Shown here in pieces: positions 1-7,389 of a stretch of 64,000 nucleotides of DNA. Numbering within the stretch: position 1 is the stretch's first letter; each line of letters starts with the position of its first letter. Position numbers and translations under genes: made by a program. The stretch lies in contig CAZZEH010000006.1 in NCBI GenBank assembly GCA_964653095.1, positions 1 through 64,000 on the forward strand, read 5' to 3'. The notes below the pieces were generated by a model. The model had not been told where the DNA came from. It searched no databases and was given only the letters and a program-made list of their open reading frames with translations. Source of the DNA: JAMLHH01 sp964653095 (GTDB taxonomy: Bacteria > Bacteroidota > Bacteroidia > Chitinophagales > JADIYW01).

Positions 1-55
1 AAATAAATAAACTTAAATCAGCTTAGTAGTGGTCCAAAGAATGGGGTACACTATA
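1..55. mobile_element. Possible right end of an insertion sequence outside the window
   Basis: The stretch around 28-55 reads as tggtccaaagaatggggtac followed by act. This resembles the terminal sequences of IS3-type elements as I remember them. No transposase reading frame enters the window from the left edge and the partner end is not visible, so this is only a weak inference. It could equally be ordinary intergenic sequence. Confidence 0.18.
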
Positions 56-129
56 CAGCCACCTCCTCAGGCATCGCATCGTCATCGCTCTCAGTAGCCG
101 CGTGGTGGTGAGACTCTTTCAATAAAGGC
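56..129. repeat. 74-bp direct repeat, copy 1
   Basis: This 74-bp stretch begins cagccacctcctcaggcatc and ends ctttcaataaaggc. It recurs 301 bp downstream at 357-430 with about four mismatches. It has a higher GC content than the surrounding sequence and contains no plausible gene. Its function is unknown. Confidence 0.7.
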
Positions 130-267
130 AAGTACACTCAGAATAACCGTTTACAAAACGTCACTCTCTAAGAGTCTCATGCCGATTTGCCGAAAGATTC
201 TTTCACCGGAGGCGAACACGATTCAGGATGAATCGGTAGAGGTTCGATTGTGGTTCACCGATAGCGC

Positions 268-364
268 GGTGGCTGAGGAGCGATAGCGTACTCGAAGCCA
301 CATATTAGAAAAGTCACTTCGAATTGCTCTGCCTTCGAGAGTGCTTCGAGTAACCTCAGCCACC
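268..364. repeat. Inverted 11-bp arms between the two direct repeats
   Basis: GGTGGCTGAGG at 268-278 is perfectly complementary to CCTCAGCCACC at 354-364, with a 75-nt loop. The right arm runs into the second copy of the 74-bp direct repeat. The pairing is seen in the sequence; a role in RNA structure or recombination is inference. Confidence 0.5.
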
Positions 365-430
365 TCCTCAGGCATCGCATTGTCATCGCCCTCAGTAGTC
401 GCGTGGCGGTGAGACTCTTTCAATAAAGGC
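357..430. repeat. 74-bp direct repeat, copy 2
   Basis: This is the second copy of the repeat at 56-129, in the same orientation and ending 28 bp before the stop codon of the DUF2797 gene. The sequence just upstream (about 325-375) also resembles 11580-11630 elsewhere in the window, so the family may be dispersed. Confidence 0.7.
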
Positions 431-458
431 GGACACCATTCAGAGCAATGATAAACAA

Positions 459-1280
459 TCATAAGTCGAATTCTACTCGGTATCCGGCATGGTTTCGAAG
501 ATTAATCACCCGGTCTTCGTCTAAAAGCAGGTACTGACCTTTGATACCGAGCAGAGTTCCTTCAATGTCGGGGGTCTTATCTAAGTTAAGGCTTTTGATT
601 TTACTGGGATATCGAATAACCGGATAATGTATGTTTGTAATATTTTCTTCCTCTGTCACAAAAGATGAGATATGTTCAGAAAGATTGGGGATAAGTTCTT
701 TTTTTACCTCCGCAAGATTGATTCTTTCATCAATCTCATTTTTGAGCATTTTTCTCCAATTTGTTTTATCCGTAAAGCGAGACTTAAGTGCCACTTCTAT
801 CACACCGGCTGTGTAGCGATTGGGAGTTCTCGCAAGTATAATTGCTGAACTCGCCCCCTGATCAATCCAACGAATCGGAATCTGCATCCCGCGCGTAACT
901 CCCACTTTTACCATATTGGTCGCTGCGAGATAGACAATATGAGGGCGGTTGTGATGCGTTTCTTCCCACTCGGGGTCTCTCCCTTCGCCGAGATGCGCCC
1001 TGCACAATTCGGGTTTGATAATACACTCTGCCGCTTCAGGCGCATCTCTGAAACATGGATAGCAAAAACCCTGATTGAAAGATTTGTTCGTCGCTCTGCC
1101 ACAGCGTTTGCAGTATATCTTTCCGGTAAAATTAAGTTTTATATCTTTTCCTATATGCTCATTAAAAGGGACCTGATACTCTTCCTGATGCTCAGTATCG
1201 TATAACTTTAAAGTGTAAAGCACCTGATCGTCCGAATTAAGCGCGACAGGCATTTTTCGTAATTCTCCAATGTATTGCAT
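459..1280 (-). CDS. DUF2797 family protein
   Basis: The 273-residue product matches the DUF2797 family, whose function is not established. The N-terminus MQYIGELRKM is typical of the family. Cysteine pairs at residues 57/60 and 73/76 are spaced like a small zinc-binding element. A segment at about 117-133 (VYLAATNMVKVGVTRG) with a following arginine is reminiscent of GIY-YIG-like folds, which is inference. I chose the ATG at 1280 because the longer reading frame would start at a TTG at 1286 and the family start fits the ATG. The gene stands alone, with repeats on both sides. A TATATTTG on the minus strand at 1284-1291 resembles a promoter box but is too close to the start to judge. Confidence 0.85.
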   Translation of the reverse strand: MQYIGELRKMPVALNSDDQVLYTLKLYDTEHQEEYQVPFNEHIGKDIKLNFTGKIYCKRCGRATNKSFNQGFCYPCFRDAPEAAECIIKPELCRAHLGEGRDPEWEETHHNRPHIVYLAATNMVKVGVTRGMQIPIRWIDQGASSAIILARTPNRYTAGVIEVALKSRFTDKTNWRKMLKNEIDERINLAEVKKELIPNLSEHISSFVTEEENITNIHYPVIRYPSKIKSLNLDKTPDIEGTLLGIKGQYLLLDEDRVINLRNHAGYRVEFDL

Positions 1281-1316
1281 AATCAAATATAGCTGAATTA
1301 AGGTTTTCCGGAAAAT

Positions 1317-1446
1317 TATACCAATTTGAAATTCAAAACAGACCGATAAAGCGAAACCTTATTTTGGTATTATGCCGGGGTTACAAACAAATAGAACAAT
1401 GAGATAAAATCGAAATTGGTCTATATTGTTTGTCCAAACGGTATTA
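1317..1446 (+). repeat. Dispersed repeat family A, copy 1
   Basis: This is an intergenic element of about 130 bp starting tataccaatttgaaattc and ending tgtccaaacggtatta. Near-identical copies lie at 4291-4421 and 11360-11488, and a truncated one at 15348-15402, all in the same orientation. The ends are imperfect inverted repeats (ATACC near the start, GGTAT at the end). Internal complementary stretches (CCAATTT with AAATTGG, and in copies 3 and others TAGACC with GGTCTA) suggest a folded RNA or a small non-autonomous element. It contains no coding capacity. Confidence 0.75.
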
Positions 1447-1520
1447 CAAGGCAGACAGTTACTCTACAAGGTCAGAATCAGTAATAATTTTTGTTGAAGT
1501 CCGGCAGATACAGGAAAACA

Positions 1521-2387
1521 TCAGACTCTGGCAATAACAACTTCGACACCATTTTGTCCGGTGTACCATTGTTTGCCTTCCCGATTCATATTGGCAAAAA
1601 TTTTACCTCCATTCTCTTCAGCTATTTTTTCGAGATATGAATCCCGTATATTATGAGGAAGGTTACTTTCTATAATAGCTTCTATCAATGTGTGCGTTTT
1701 TATATTTCCATCCGGCTGATAACGGCTTTCGGGTAATATAAAGCCGACTTCTTCCACTACTTTTATTTCCGGTTCGCTCATACTTTGAGCTTCTGTGGTT
1801 GGAATAAATAAAAGTCTTTTATCATATAACACCAGAGCGCCTTTCATCTGTACTACTGTCGTACCTTCTATTCTCAATTGATAATCCACTTCATCGTAGG
1901 TGCGTTTGCCTTTTTTTTGAGCTTCCCAATAATTAAAGACGACTTCCGGCAACACATCTTTATACCTTAGGTAGAGTACACCTGCACCTGCAGAAATCAG
2001 TGGGGATATGGCTTTAAATTTTTTCACAGTATTGCGCTGTAAATCTTTAATGTGCCATGACACAGCCCCTTTGTCTGAATACTCAAAATCAATTGCCCCT
2101 ATTTTATCAAAAGCTATGGACTGAAGTGAACCGCCCATAGATTTCCAGACTATACTAAATCGGGTTACCTGAAAATTTCCCCGCCTCAGTAATCTGAAGT
2201 TGAGGTACAGAAATATAATTAATCCTGCTCCAAATAGATAATACGAGTATTTCAGAAGTTCTTCCGAGGTCAGTAAAAAAAAGCCTAATGCCAGAAAAGT
2301 CATACAAAGGATAACAAAGAGAAAATCTTTTATATCCCAAACATTGTAACGACCTTTGGCGATAATATCTTTACGGGATTGAATCAA
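1521..2387 (-). CDS. Hypothetical membrane protein
   Basis: I do not recognise this 288-residue protein. It has a short basic N-terminus, then two membrane-spanning segments at about residues 22-40 and 48-66, followed by a soluble domain. The segment after the membrane hairpin (about 70-130) alternates hydrophobic and polar residues, like PH-domain membrane proteins, which is only an impression. The start at 2387 is a TTG; no ATG lies upstream in frame, and the next internal Met would cut into the first membrane helix. It is transcribed divergently from the YcxB-like gene, with only 25 bp between the two start codons, so the two may share regulation. Confidence 0.6.
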   Translation of the reverse strand: MIQSRKDIIAKGRYNVWDIKDFLFVILCMTFLALGFFLLTSEELLKYSYYLFGAGLIIFLYLNFRLLRRGNFQVTRFSIVWKSMGGSLQSIAFDKIGAIDFEYSDKGAVSWHIKDLQRNTVKKFKAISPLISAGAGVLYLRYKDVLPEVVFNYWEAQKKGKRTYDEVDYQLRIEGTTVVQMKGALVLYDKRLLFIPTTEAQSMSEPEIKVVEEVGFILPESRYQPDGNIKTHTLIEAIIESNLPHNIRDSYLEKIAEENGGKIFANMNREGKQWYTGQNGVEVVIARV

Positions 2388-2412
2388 TGGAATAAATTTT
2401 TAGTGTAATCAA

Positions 2413-2916
2413 ATGCAAAACGACAAAATTAAATATACAACGAAATATAACAAACGCATTTATACTCAGCTGATATTTTTTCAGTACTACAGACGAATCG
2501 GACTCATTTTGCTGACCGCGGGAGGGATTATCGCACTTATTCTGACAGTCGGATACATCTTGTCCTGGAATCCGCTCGGTTTTAAAAGTTTTCCGCTTTT
2601 TGCACTGCTGTATGCATTGATTGTACTGATATTACCTTTTCTGCTTAGAAGAAAAATTGAAAAAACTATGCAAAACCACGCCCTGTTGGATATTTCGATA
2701 GATTTTGAGATCAATTCAGAAGGCATTCAGATAGCCTATCAAAACGACAAAAAGAAAATCAAATGGGAACAAATCTATAAAATCAGTCTGCATCCCAAAG
2801 CCTGGATGATATATGGGACTAAAGACAGTTTTTTCTATATTCTAAAGAGTGATATGAGTCCTGAAGAACAGAGCAGATTTATCAAATGGGGACAGCAGGC
2901 GTCAAAACTGGCCTAA
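2413..2916 (+). CDS. YcxB-like membrane protein
   Basis: The 167-residue product has two hydrophobic helices at about residues 28-50 and 60-78. They are followed by a C-terminal domain with the pattern FEINSEGIQI, then KIKWEQIYKI and a short strand-rich end. This architecture matches the YcxB-like family (membrane hairpin plus a PH-like domain) of unknown role. It overlaps the convergent lipoprotein gene tail by 15 bp. The neighbouring divergent gene also has a membrane hairpin and a possible PH-like segment, so a functional pair is conceivable but not shown. Confidence 0.65.
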   Translation: MQNDKIKYTTKYNKRIYTQLIFFQYYRRIGLILLTAGGIIALILTVGYILSWNPLGFKSFPLFALLYALIVLILPFLLRRKIEKTMQNHALLDISIDFEINSEGIQIAYQNDKKKIKWEQIYKISLHPKAWMIYGTKDSFFYILKSDMSPEEQSRFIKWGQQASKLA

Positions 2917-3915
2917 GAGATTACCGTCAGAAATATGGAACACATACAGCAGTTTCTCATCTCCGGTATCTATTTCTGCAAGCAATTTACTATTAAATGA
3001 GGATAAAATCACATTTGAAATTTCGGAAATACCCGTAATGTCTTGTTCCCATAAAGTGTCCCCCGTGTGATAGCTAAAACAATACAGACGAATATTTCCT
3101 GATGATTTATTGTATAGTGCCAATAAAACAGAATTGTCGGAAATAATCAGCCGATGATGCGGAAATTCATCTTCGGACAGATTTAACGGAATCCGGTTGT
3201 CTGCAATTTCCAATGAATAAGCCGCATCTTCCAAAAGAACTAATCTTCCCAAAAAAGTCTTTCTGTCAGAATCCAGCAGCACCTCTAACCACTGCTCATT
3301 CTTTTGTTTTTTATTCCCTGAATGCAGGTTGATGTAACTGGACTTTTTATATTCTTCTGCGGATGAGTTGAAAATAAGTACATGGTCGTTATACCCGAGA
3401 ACATTTGCAAACTGCGTCAATTCGTCTTCAGTATTTATATAGGATTTCTGATAAATCGTTGTCCACTGCGTATGCAGAGCTTTATCCAAATGCCTGATGG
3501 TGTATATGTTTTCATCTTCCATAGAAGTGACGGTAATCCATCCGTCTTGTATTGGAAAGAAAAAATTCAGACTCTCGGATGAAGTTCTTTCAGTTTCCAA
3601 ATCTTCTCTCGCAATTAGCTCCAGCTCGTTTGAACTGTTAAGCTGATAACAGCTTCCATCTTCACACCAGAGTCGATATAGATCAGTCTTCAAATCAGGC
3701 GCAAATAAATCAGACTTCTTAAAATTTCTTTCAGGATTAGGGTTGCGGATTGTTTCCATCAATTGCAATTCTACCCACATACTGCCTACAGGGTATAACG
3801 AAGCCAAAGTCGGGTCGGCTTCAGTCGTCACCACATTACTGTAATCCGTACTTTCCCGATCAGAACATCCCCATATAAAAAGAACAATCAGAAATAAAGA
3901 AATCAGGTTTTTCAT
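2902..3915 (-). CDS. Hypothetical lipoprotein, possibly beta-propeller-like
   Basis: The 337-residue protein begins MKNLISLFLIVLFIWGCSDR, a lipoprotein-type signal with a probable acylated Cys at residue 17, although Trp two residues before the Cys is unusual. The mature part is rich in short beta-strand patterns, with repeated aromatic, Asp and Gly motifs such as YHTGDTLWEQDI and HISDGNL. These resemble PQQ or WD-type blades, so a propeller is plausible, but no family is recognised. The start ATG at 3915 lies 17 nt downstream of a TATTTTTG promoter box at 3933-3940. The 3' end overlaps the convergent YcxB-like gene by 15 bp. Confidence 0.65.
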   Translation of the reverse strand: MKNLISLFLIVLFIWGCSDRESTDYSNVVTTEADPTLASLYPVGSMWVELQLMETIRNPNPERNFKKSDLFAPDLKTDLYRLWCEDGSCYQLNSSNELELIAREDLETERTSSESLNFFFPIQDGWITVTSMEDENIYTIRHLDKALHTQWTTIYQKSYINTEDELTQFANVLGYNDHVLIFNSSAEEYKKSSYINLHSGNKKQKNEQWLEVLLDSDRKTFLGRLVLLEDAAYSLEIADNRIPLNLSEDEFPHHRLIISDNSVLLALYNKSSGNIRLYCFSYHTGDTLWEQDITGISEISNVILSSFNSKLLAEIDTGDEKLLYVFHISDGNLLGQF

Positions 3916-3932
3916 GCTATCTAATCAACTGT

Positions 3933-3940
3933 CAAAAATA
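3933..3940 (-). promoter_or_regulatory. Bacteroidota -7 box (TATTTTTG) for the lipoprotein gene
   Basis: On the minus strand this reads TATTTTTG, matching TAnnTTTG, and it ends 17 nt before the ATG at 3915. No clear -33 TTTG partner was found. Confidence 0.5.
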
Positions 3941-4110
3941 TAACTTTTATTGGCTTATGTGATACGTATTTGGAAATAGACTTATTCTCAAAAGTTTTCC
4001 CTGAAATCATTTTTTTGCAGAATACTGAAATGATTATATTTATTGAGGTATAGTTGAACGTGTATATTTTAGCGGAGAACAGTTGAATAAATAACATTAT
4101 AATTATACTT

Positions 4111-4268
4111 TAATGTCGTTTAGTTCAGGGTTTTAGAAAATGAGATGCTTTCAGTTCGGCAGGCTCACTGACCGCAGCATGACATTTATTATACAAAATG
4201 AATTGATTTACGTCATCGGCCTTGGCGGATATAAAAGCAATTCATTTTGTTAACTTAACGATATTGAA
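4111..4268. repeat. Dispersed repeat family B with terminal inverted repeats, copy 1
   Basis: The left end taatgtcgtttagttca and the right end ttgttaacttaacgatattg are imperfect inverted repeats of each other. The core ctcactgaccgcagcatgac is shared with copies at 54277-54410 (inverted core) and 60558-60682. This copy carries an extra hairpin whose arms ACAAAATGAATTG (4193-4205) and CAATTCATTTTGT (4238-4250) are perfectly complementary over 13 bp. The structure suggests a non-autonomous transposon-like element. Confidence 0.65.
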
Positions 4269-4290
4269 TTATATTCTGAAAAGTTAAATT

Positions 4291-4421
4291 ATACCAATTT
4301 TAAATTCAAAATAGACTAATAAAATGAAACCTTATTTTGGTATTATGCCGTGGTTACAAACAAATAGAACAATGAGATAAAATCGAAATTGATCTATATT
4401 GTTTGTCCAAACGGTATTATA
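4291..4421 (+). repeat. Dispersed repeat family A, copy 2
   Basis: This is the same element as 1317-1446, starting ataccaattttaaattc and ending gtccaaacggtattat. It lies directly downstream of a family B element. Its right end is 30 bp before the start of the DUF2461 gene, so it may contribute leader or promoter sequence to that gene. Confidence 0.75.
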
Positions 4422-4451
4422 GAAATATTTTAAAATCCATTAATAAAGAAT

Positions 4452-5123
4452 ATGGCTGAAATAAAAAGAGACCATTTAGAATTTTTGAAGAAAATCGAAC
4501 AGAACAATAACAAACCTTGGTTTACGGCACACAAAAAGGAGTTTGACCAAATTTATAGCGAAGTCAAACTGTTTTTCAAAAATGTATATGAGCAAATTGC
4601 ACTAACAGATAGTATTGAGCGTTTCCATGTGCATAGAATATATCGGGATTTGCGTTTCTCAAAGGACAAGACTCCCTACAAAACACACTTTCGCTTATAT
4701 CTCGGGCGTACCAAACCCTTGCTAAGAGGTGGATATTATCTCAATATACAGCCCGGTATGAGTCGGGTAAGCGGTGGTTTTTGGAAGCCGGAATCAAAAG
4801 ACCTCCTGCGAATACGAAAAGAGATAGATGCGGATGCCCAATCTTTCAGACAGGTATTAAATGATTCAAAAATCAGAGAAATTTTTGGAGAACTGCGGGG
4901 AGAAGAACTGATGGGAATGCCGAGAGGATTTGACAAAGACAGTCCGGGAGCAGAGTATTTGCGAAAAAAACAGTTTATCCTCACCCAAAGTTTTACGGAT
5001 GACGAAGTTTTGAGCCCCGGCTTTATGGACGAGGCCGTCGCCTCTTTTAAAGCTTTAAGACCATTTTTTGATTATATGTCTGAAGTACTGACTACGGATG
5101 AAAATGGTGTGAGTCTGTTTTAA
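4452..5123 (+). CDS. DUF2461 domain-containing protein
   Basis: The 223-residue product matches the DUF2461 (TIGR02453-type) family, whose biochemical role is unknown. Characteristic segments are LKKIEQNNNKPWFTAHKKEF near the N-terminus, VHRIYRDLRFSKDKTPYKTH at about residues 56-75, and GGYYLNIQPG at about 93-102. Length is normal for the family. There is no signal peptide, so it is probably cytoplasmic. The 328 bp upstream consist mainly of two dispersed repeat elements. Confidence 0.85.
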   Translation: MAEIKRDHLEFLKKIEQNNNKPWFTAHKKEFDQIYSEVKLFFKNVYEQIALTDSIERFHVHRIYRDLRFSKDKTPYKTHFRLYLGRTKPLLRGGYYLNIQPGMSRVSGGFWKPESKDLLRIRKEIDADAQSFRQVLNDSKIREIFGELRGEELMGMPRGFDKDSPGAEYLRKKQFILTQSFTDDEVLSPGFMDEAVASFKALRPFFDYMSEVLTTDENGVSLF

Positions 5124-5330
5124 CCCGGATGAGAACGTTAGAAAATCTATTCCGAATCAAAATAACTTCAAATCAGGTGTTTCACTGACTTATTGCTCTT
5201 TTGCTTCTCATAACGAAATCTAATGCACAATTCGGGTTCAAAATATCCGACTAAGGTAATGATTTATAAAAATGGAGTTTGCGCGCATCTGCTAAGCCGG
5301 CATTCGGTACGGTATTCTCCAATAAACTTC

Positions 5331-5338
5331 TATTTTTG
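5331..5338 (+). promoter_or_regulatory. Bacteroidota -7 box (TATTTTTG) for the CotH-like gene
   Basis: TATTTTTG matches TAnnTTTG and ends 22 nt before the ATG at 5361. It lies inside the longer open frame that begins at 5223, and so argues for the internal start. A -33 element is not obvious. Confidence 0.55.
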
Positions 5339-5360
5339 CACTATATCCTGTCGGCATTTT

Positions 5361-6860
5361 ATGTTTAAGTATGCTTCTGTAATTTTTTCTGTTCTTTTCT
5401 GTTTTCTTATGAACTCGGGACAAATGTACGCTGCACAGGATACTGTTCCGATTCCGACCATTCTGATAGAAACAGGCTCTCAATCAATCAGCGGCGAGGT
5501 GATTCCTGCCACATTCACTCTTTTGGAAGAGGGATATCCTTCAATCCGGGAACATTCAATTGGCATTCGGTGGAGAGGTGCATCTTCTCTGGGATATCCA
5601 AAAAAATCTCTGAAAATTGAATTTTGGACAGATTCTACAGGTGCAGAAACTCAAAACATTTCACTTTTGGGTATGCGGTCAGACGATGATTGGAATCTCA
5701 ATGCCATGTACAATGAGCCTCTTAGATTTAATTCTGTTTCCGCATATACGGTTTGGAATAAATTGCATACGAATCAGTCTTATCTCTCCTCAAAAGGCAA
5801 AAACGGAATTGATATCCAATATGTCCAGCTGTTTATTAATTACGAATATCAGGGAATTTACATCCTTACAGAAAGAGTGGACAGGAAACAGTTGGATCTG
5901 AATACAGAGACCGGTGAACTGTACAAAAGTAAAGAACACTCTGCCGCAGCAGGCTTCAGAAAAGCAGCGCCTTATGACAACAATAAAAATATATGGGAAG
6001 GCATTCATCTCAAACATCCGGAAGATAAAATTGACTGGAGAAACTTATACGACTTTGTTGATTTTGTAGTCAGTTCTACTGACCGGGATTTTTACAGTTA
6101 CTACCAGGATTACATTTATCTGAATAATTTTGTGGACTATTTCCTGTTTATTAATCTTTTGGCTCTTTGGGACAATACGGATAAAAATATATACTTAGCC
6201 AAAAACAATAAATTCAGTCCGTATTATTACATCCCCTGGGATTTGGACGGCAGTTTCGGTTTTTCCTGGGACGGGACTTTTACCACCGGGATTAACGGTA
6301 TTTTGGACAACGGATTATACAAAAGACTTTTGAAAGACTGCTATCCGGATGGATTTGTGGAAAGAACGCGTGTCAAATGGGATTTAATCAGAAACGATTT
6401 TGTCCATACAGATAGTCTTCTGACCATTTTGTACAATAATTTTATTCATCTGTATCAAAATGACATTTACAATAAAGAAGCACTTGTTTGGACTAAGTAC
6501 GAATTTAAGCCTTCATACCTCAACGAAATCAGAAACTGGTTAGATGAAAGAATAGAATATTTGGATATCTTCTTTAAAAATCTTTGCTCAGGCTCTACCG
6601 GCACAGAAAACCAACTGACATCATATACACTTAAAGTTTATCCAAACCCTGCGAAATATATTATCACGATAGAACTAAATGAACAGGCATCAAAAACTGA
6701 AAGCATGTTTGAACTATTTAATTTAAAAGGTCAAAAAATAATTCACGGCAGTTTTACTTCCGAAACTAAGGTGGACTTAAATAATCTGAGCAGCGGAATG
6801 TATATTTTAAAAGTAATACACAAAGATTTTATTCAGACTGAACGGATAATCGTGTTGTAA
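5361..6860 (+). CDS. Secreted CotH-kinase-like protein with type IX sorting domain
   Basis: The predicted product is 499 residues. It starts with a signal peptide (MFKYASVIFSVLFCFLMNSG, cleaved before about AAQD). A CotH kinase-like domain follows at about residues 30-395, with GIRWRGASSLGYPKKSLKIE, a DDDWNLNAMYNEP segment and the PWDLDGSFGF motif. The last 75 residues form a type A T9SS sorting domain, beginning LKVYPNPAKYIITI, containing FELFNLKGQKI and ending in a short basic strand. CotH homologues in spores are atypical protein kinases; the function in Bacteroidota is unknown. The frame is open from 5223, but the signal peptide and the promoter box at 5331-5338 both support 5361. The product is probably exported across the outer membrane and attached to the surface or released. 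Confidence 0.85.
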   Translation: MFKYASVIFSVLFCFLMNSGQMYAAQDTVPIPTILIETGSQSISGEVIPATFTLLEEGYPSIREHSIGIRWRGASSLGYPKKSLKIEFWTDSTGAETQNISLLGMRSDDDWNLNAMYNEPLRFNSVSAYTVWNKLHTNQSYLSSKGKNGIDIQYVQLFINYEYQGIYILTERVDRKQLDLNTETGELYKSKEHSAAAGFRKAAPYDNNKNIWEGIHLKHPEDKIDWRNLYDFVDFVVSSTDRDFYSYYQDYIYLNNFVDYFLFINLLALWDNTDKNIYLAKNNKFSPYYYIPWDLDGSFGFSWDGTFTTGINGILDNGLYKRLLKDCYPDGFVERTRVKWDLIRNDFVHTDSLLTILYNNFIHLYQNDIYNKEALVWTKYEFKPSYLNEIRNWLDERIEYLDIFFKNLCSGSTGTENQLTSYTLKVYPNPAKYIITIELNEQASKTESMFELFNLKGQKIIHGSFTSETKVDLNNLSSGMYILKVIHKDFIQTERIIVL

Positions 6861-6871
6861 TCGCTGCATCT

Positions 6872-7312
6872 TTAAAATGTAACTGACTCTGACGAAACTT
6901 TGCACATATTCGTCACCTTATCTCTTTCCCGCACATATATTTTCCATTGCCCTTTACCATTTTTTGCTGCATAAGGCAGGTGAACACCTTGGGATACATA
7001 TGCCTCAAGCACTTCATTTTCATTTGTCGGATGAATATAAAAACTGAGTTCCGGTAGTGGAAAACAAAATTCAGCTGCCGCTACGGTGAGCATAAAAACT
7101 TCTTCTTCCACATTGATTTTTGAAACCTTGCCGTAGTCATCCACACCTATCAGCAATCTGCCTCCCTGACCGTTTGCAAAAGCACATATTGTCTTGGCTA
7201 TTTTCTCAGCTTTTGTAATAGTCTTCTTAAAATCCAGACGCTCATGCTCTCCTTCAGCAATAAGTTTTTTCAGCTTATTATCGTTCTTTAAGTAAACAGT
7301 TCTATAATTCAT
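6872..7312 (-). CDS. AlbA_2 (Schlafen-type) putative DNA-binding protein
   Basis: The 146-residue product is a stand-alone AlbA_2 domain. The core reads EHERLDFKKTIT (about residues 22-33), then KTICAFANGQGGRLLIGVDD (about 41-60). These are the conserved ExxxxDFK and AFANxxGGxLxIGV features of this family of ATP- or nucleic-acid-binding domains. It has no additional helix-turn-helix or ATPase module, so it is shorter than most family members. The gene is convergent with the CotH-like gene (11-bp gap) and divergent from the acyltransferase gene. A regulatory or RNA-binding role is possible but unsupported by context. Confidence 0.75.
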   Translation of the reverse strand: MNYRTVYLKNDNKLKKLIAEGEHERLDFKKTITKAEKIAKTICAFANGQGGRLLIGVDDYGKVSKINVEEEVFMLTVAAAEFCFPLPELSFYIHPTNENEVLEAYVSQGVHLPYAAKNGKGQWKIYVRERDKVTNMCKVSSESVTF

Positions 7313-7365
7313 TTAAAAACAGCTCTCTTTCTTTACCTTTACAATTCTACATATTTTTTTTAGAT

Positions 7366-7373
7366 TAGTTTTG
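7366..7373 (+). promoter_or_regulatory. Bacteroidota -7 box (TAGTTTTG) for the acyltransferase operon
   Basis: TAGTTTTG matches TAnnTTTG and ends 16 nt before the ATG at 7390. It would drive the acyltransferase, gpsA and esterase genes. Confidence 0.5.
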
Positions 7374-7389
7374 TGTAATATCTCAAACT

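Noticed and set aside
223..462. 79-residue frame on the minus strand across the direct repeats
   Set aside because: It consists largely of the repeat sequence, has no domain and no promoter, and its frame is a by-product of the GC-richer repeat.
5223..5360. N-terminal extension of the CotH-like protein
   Set aside because: A promoter box and a standard signal peptide at 5361 make the extra 46 residues non-coding.
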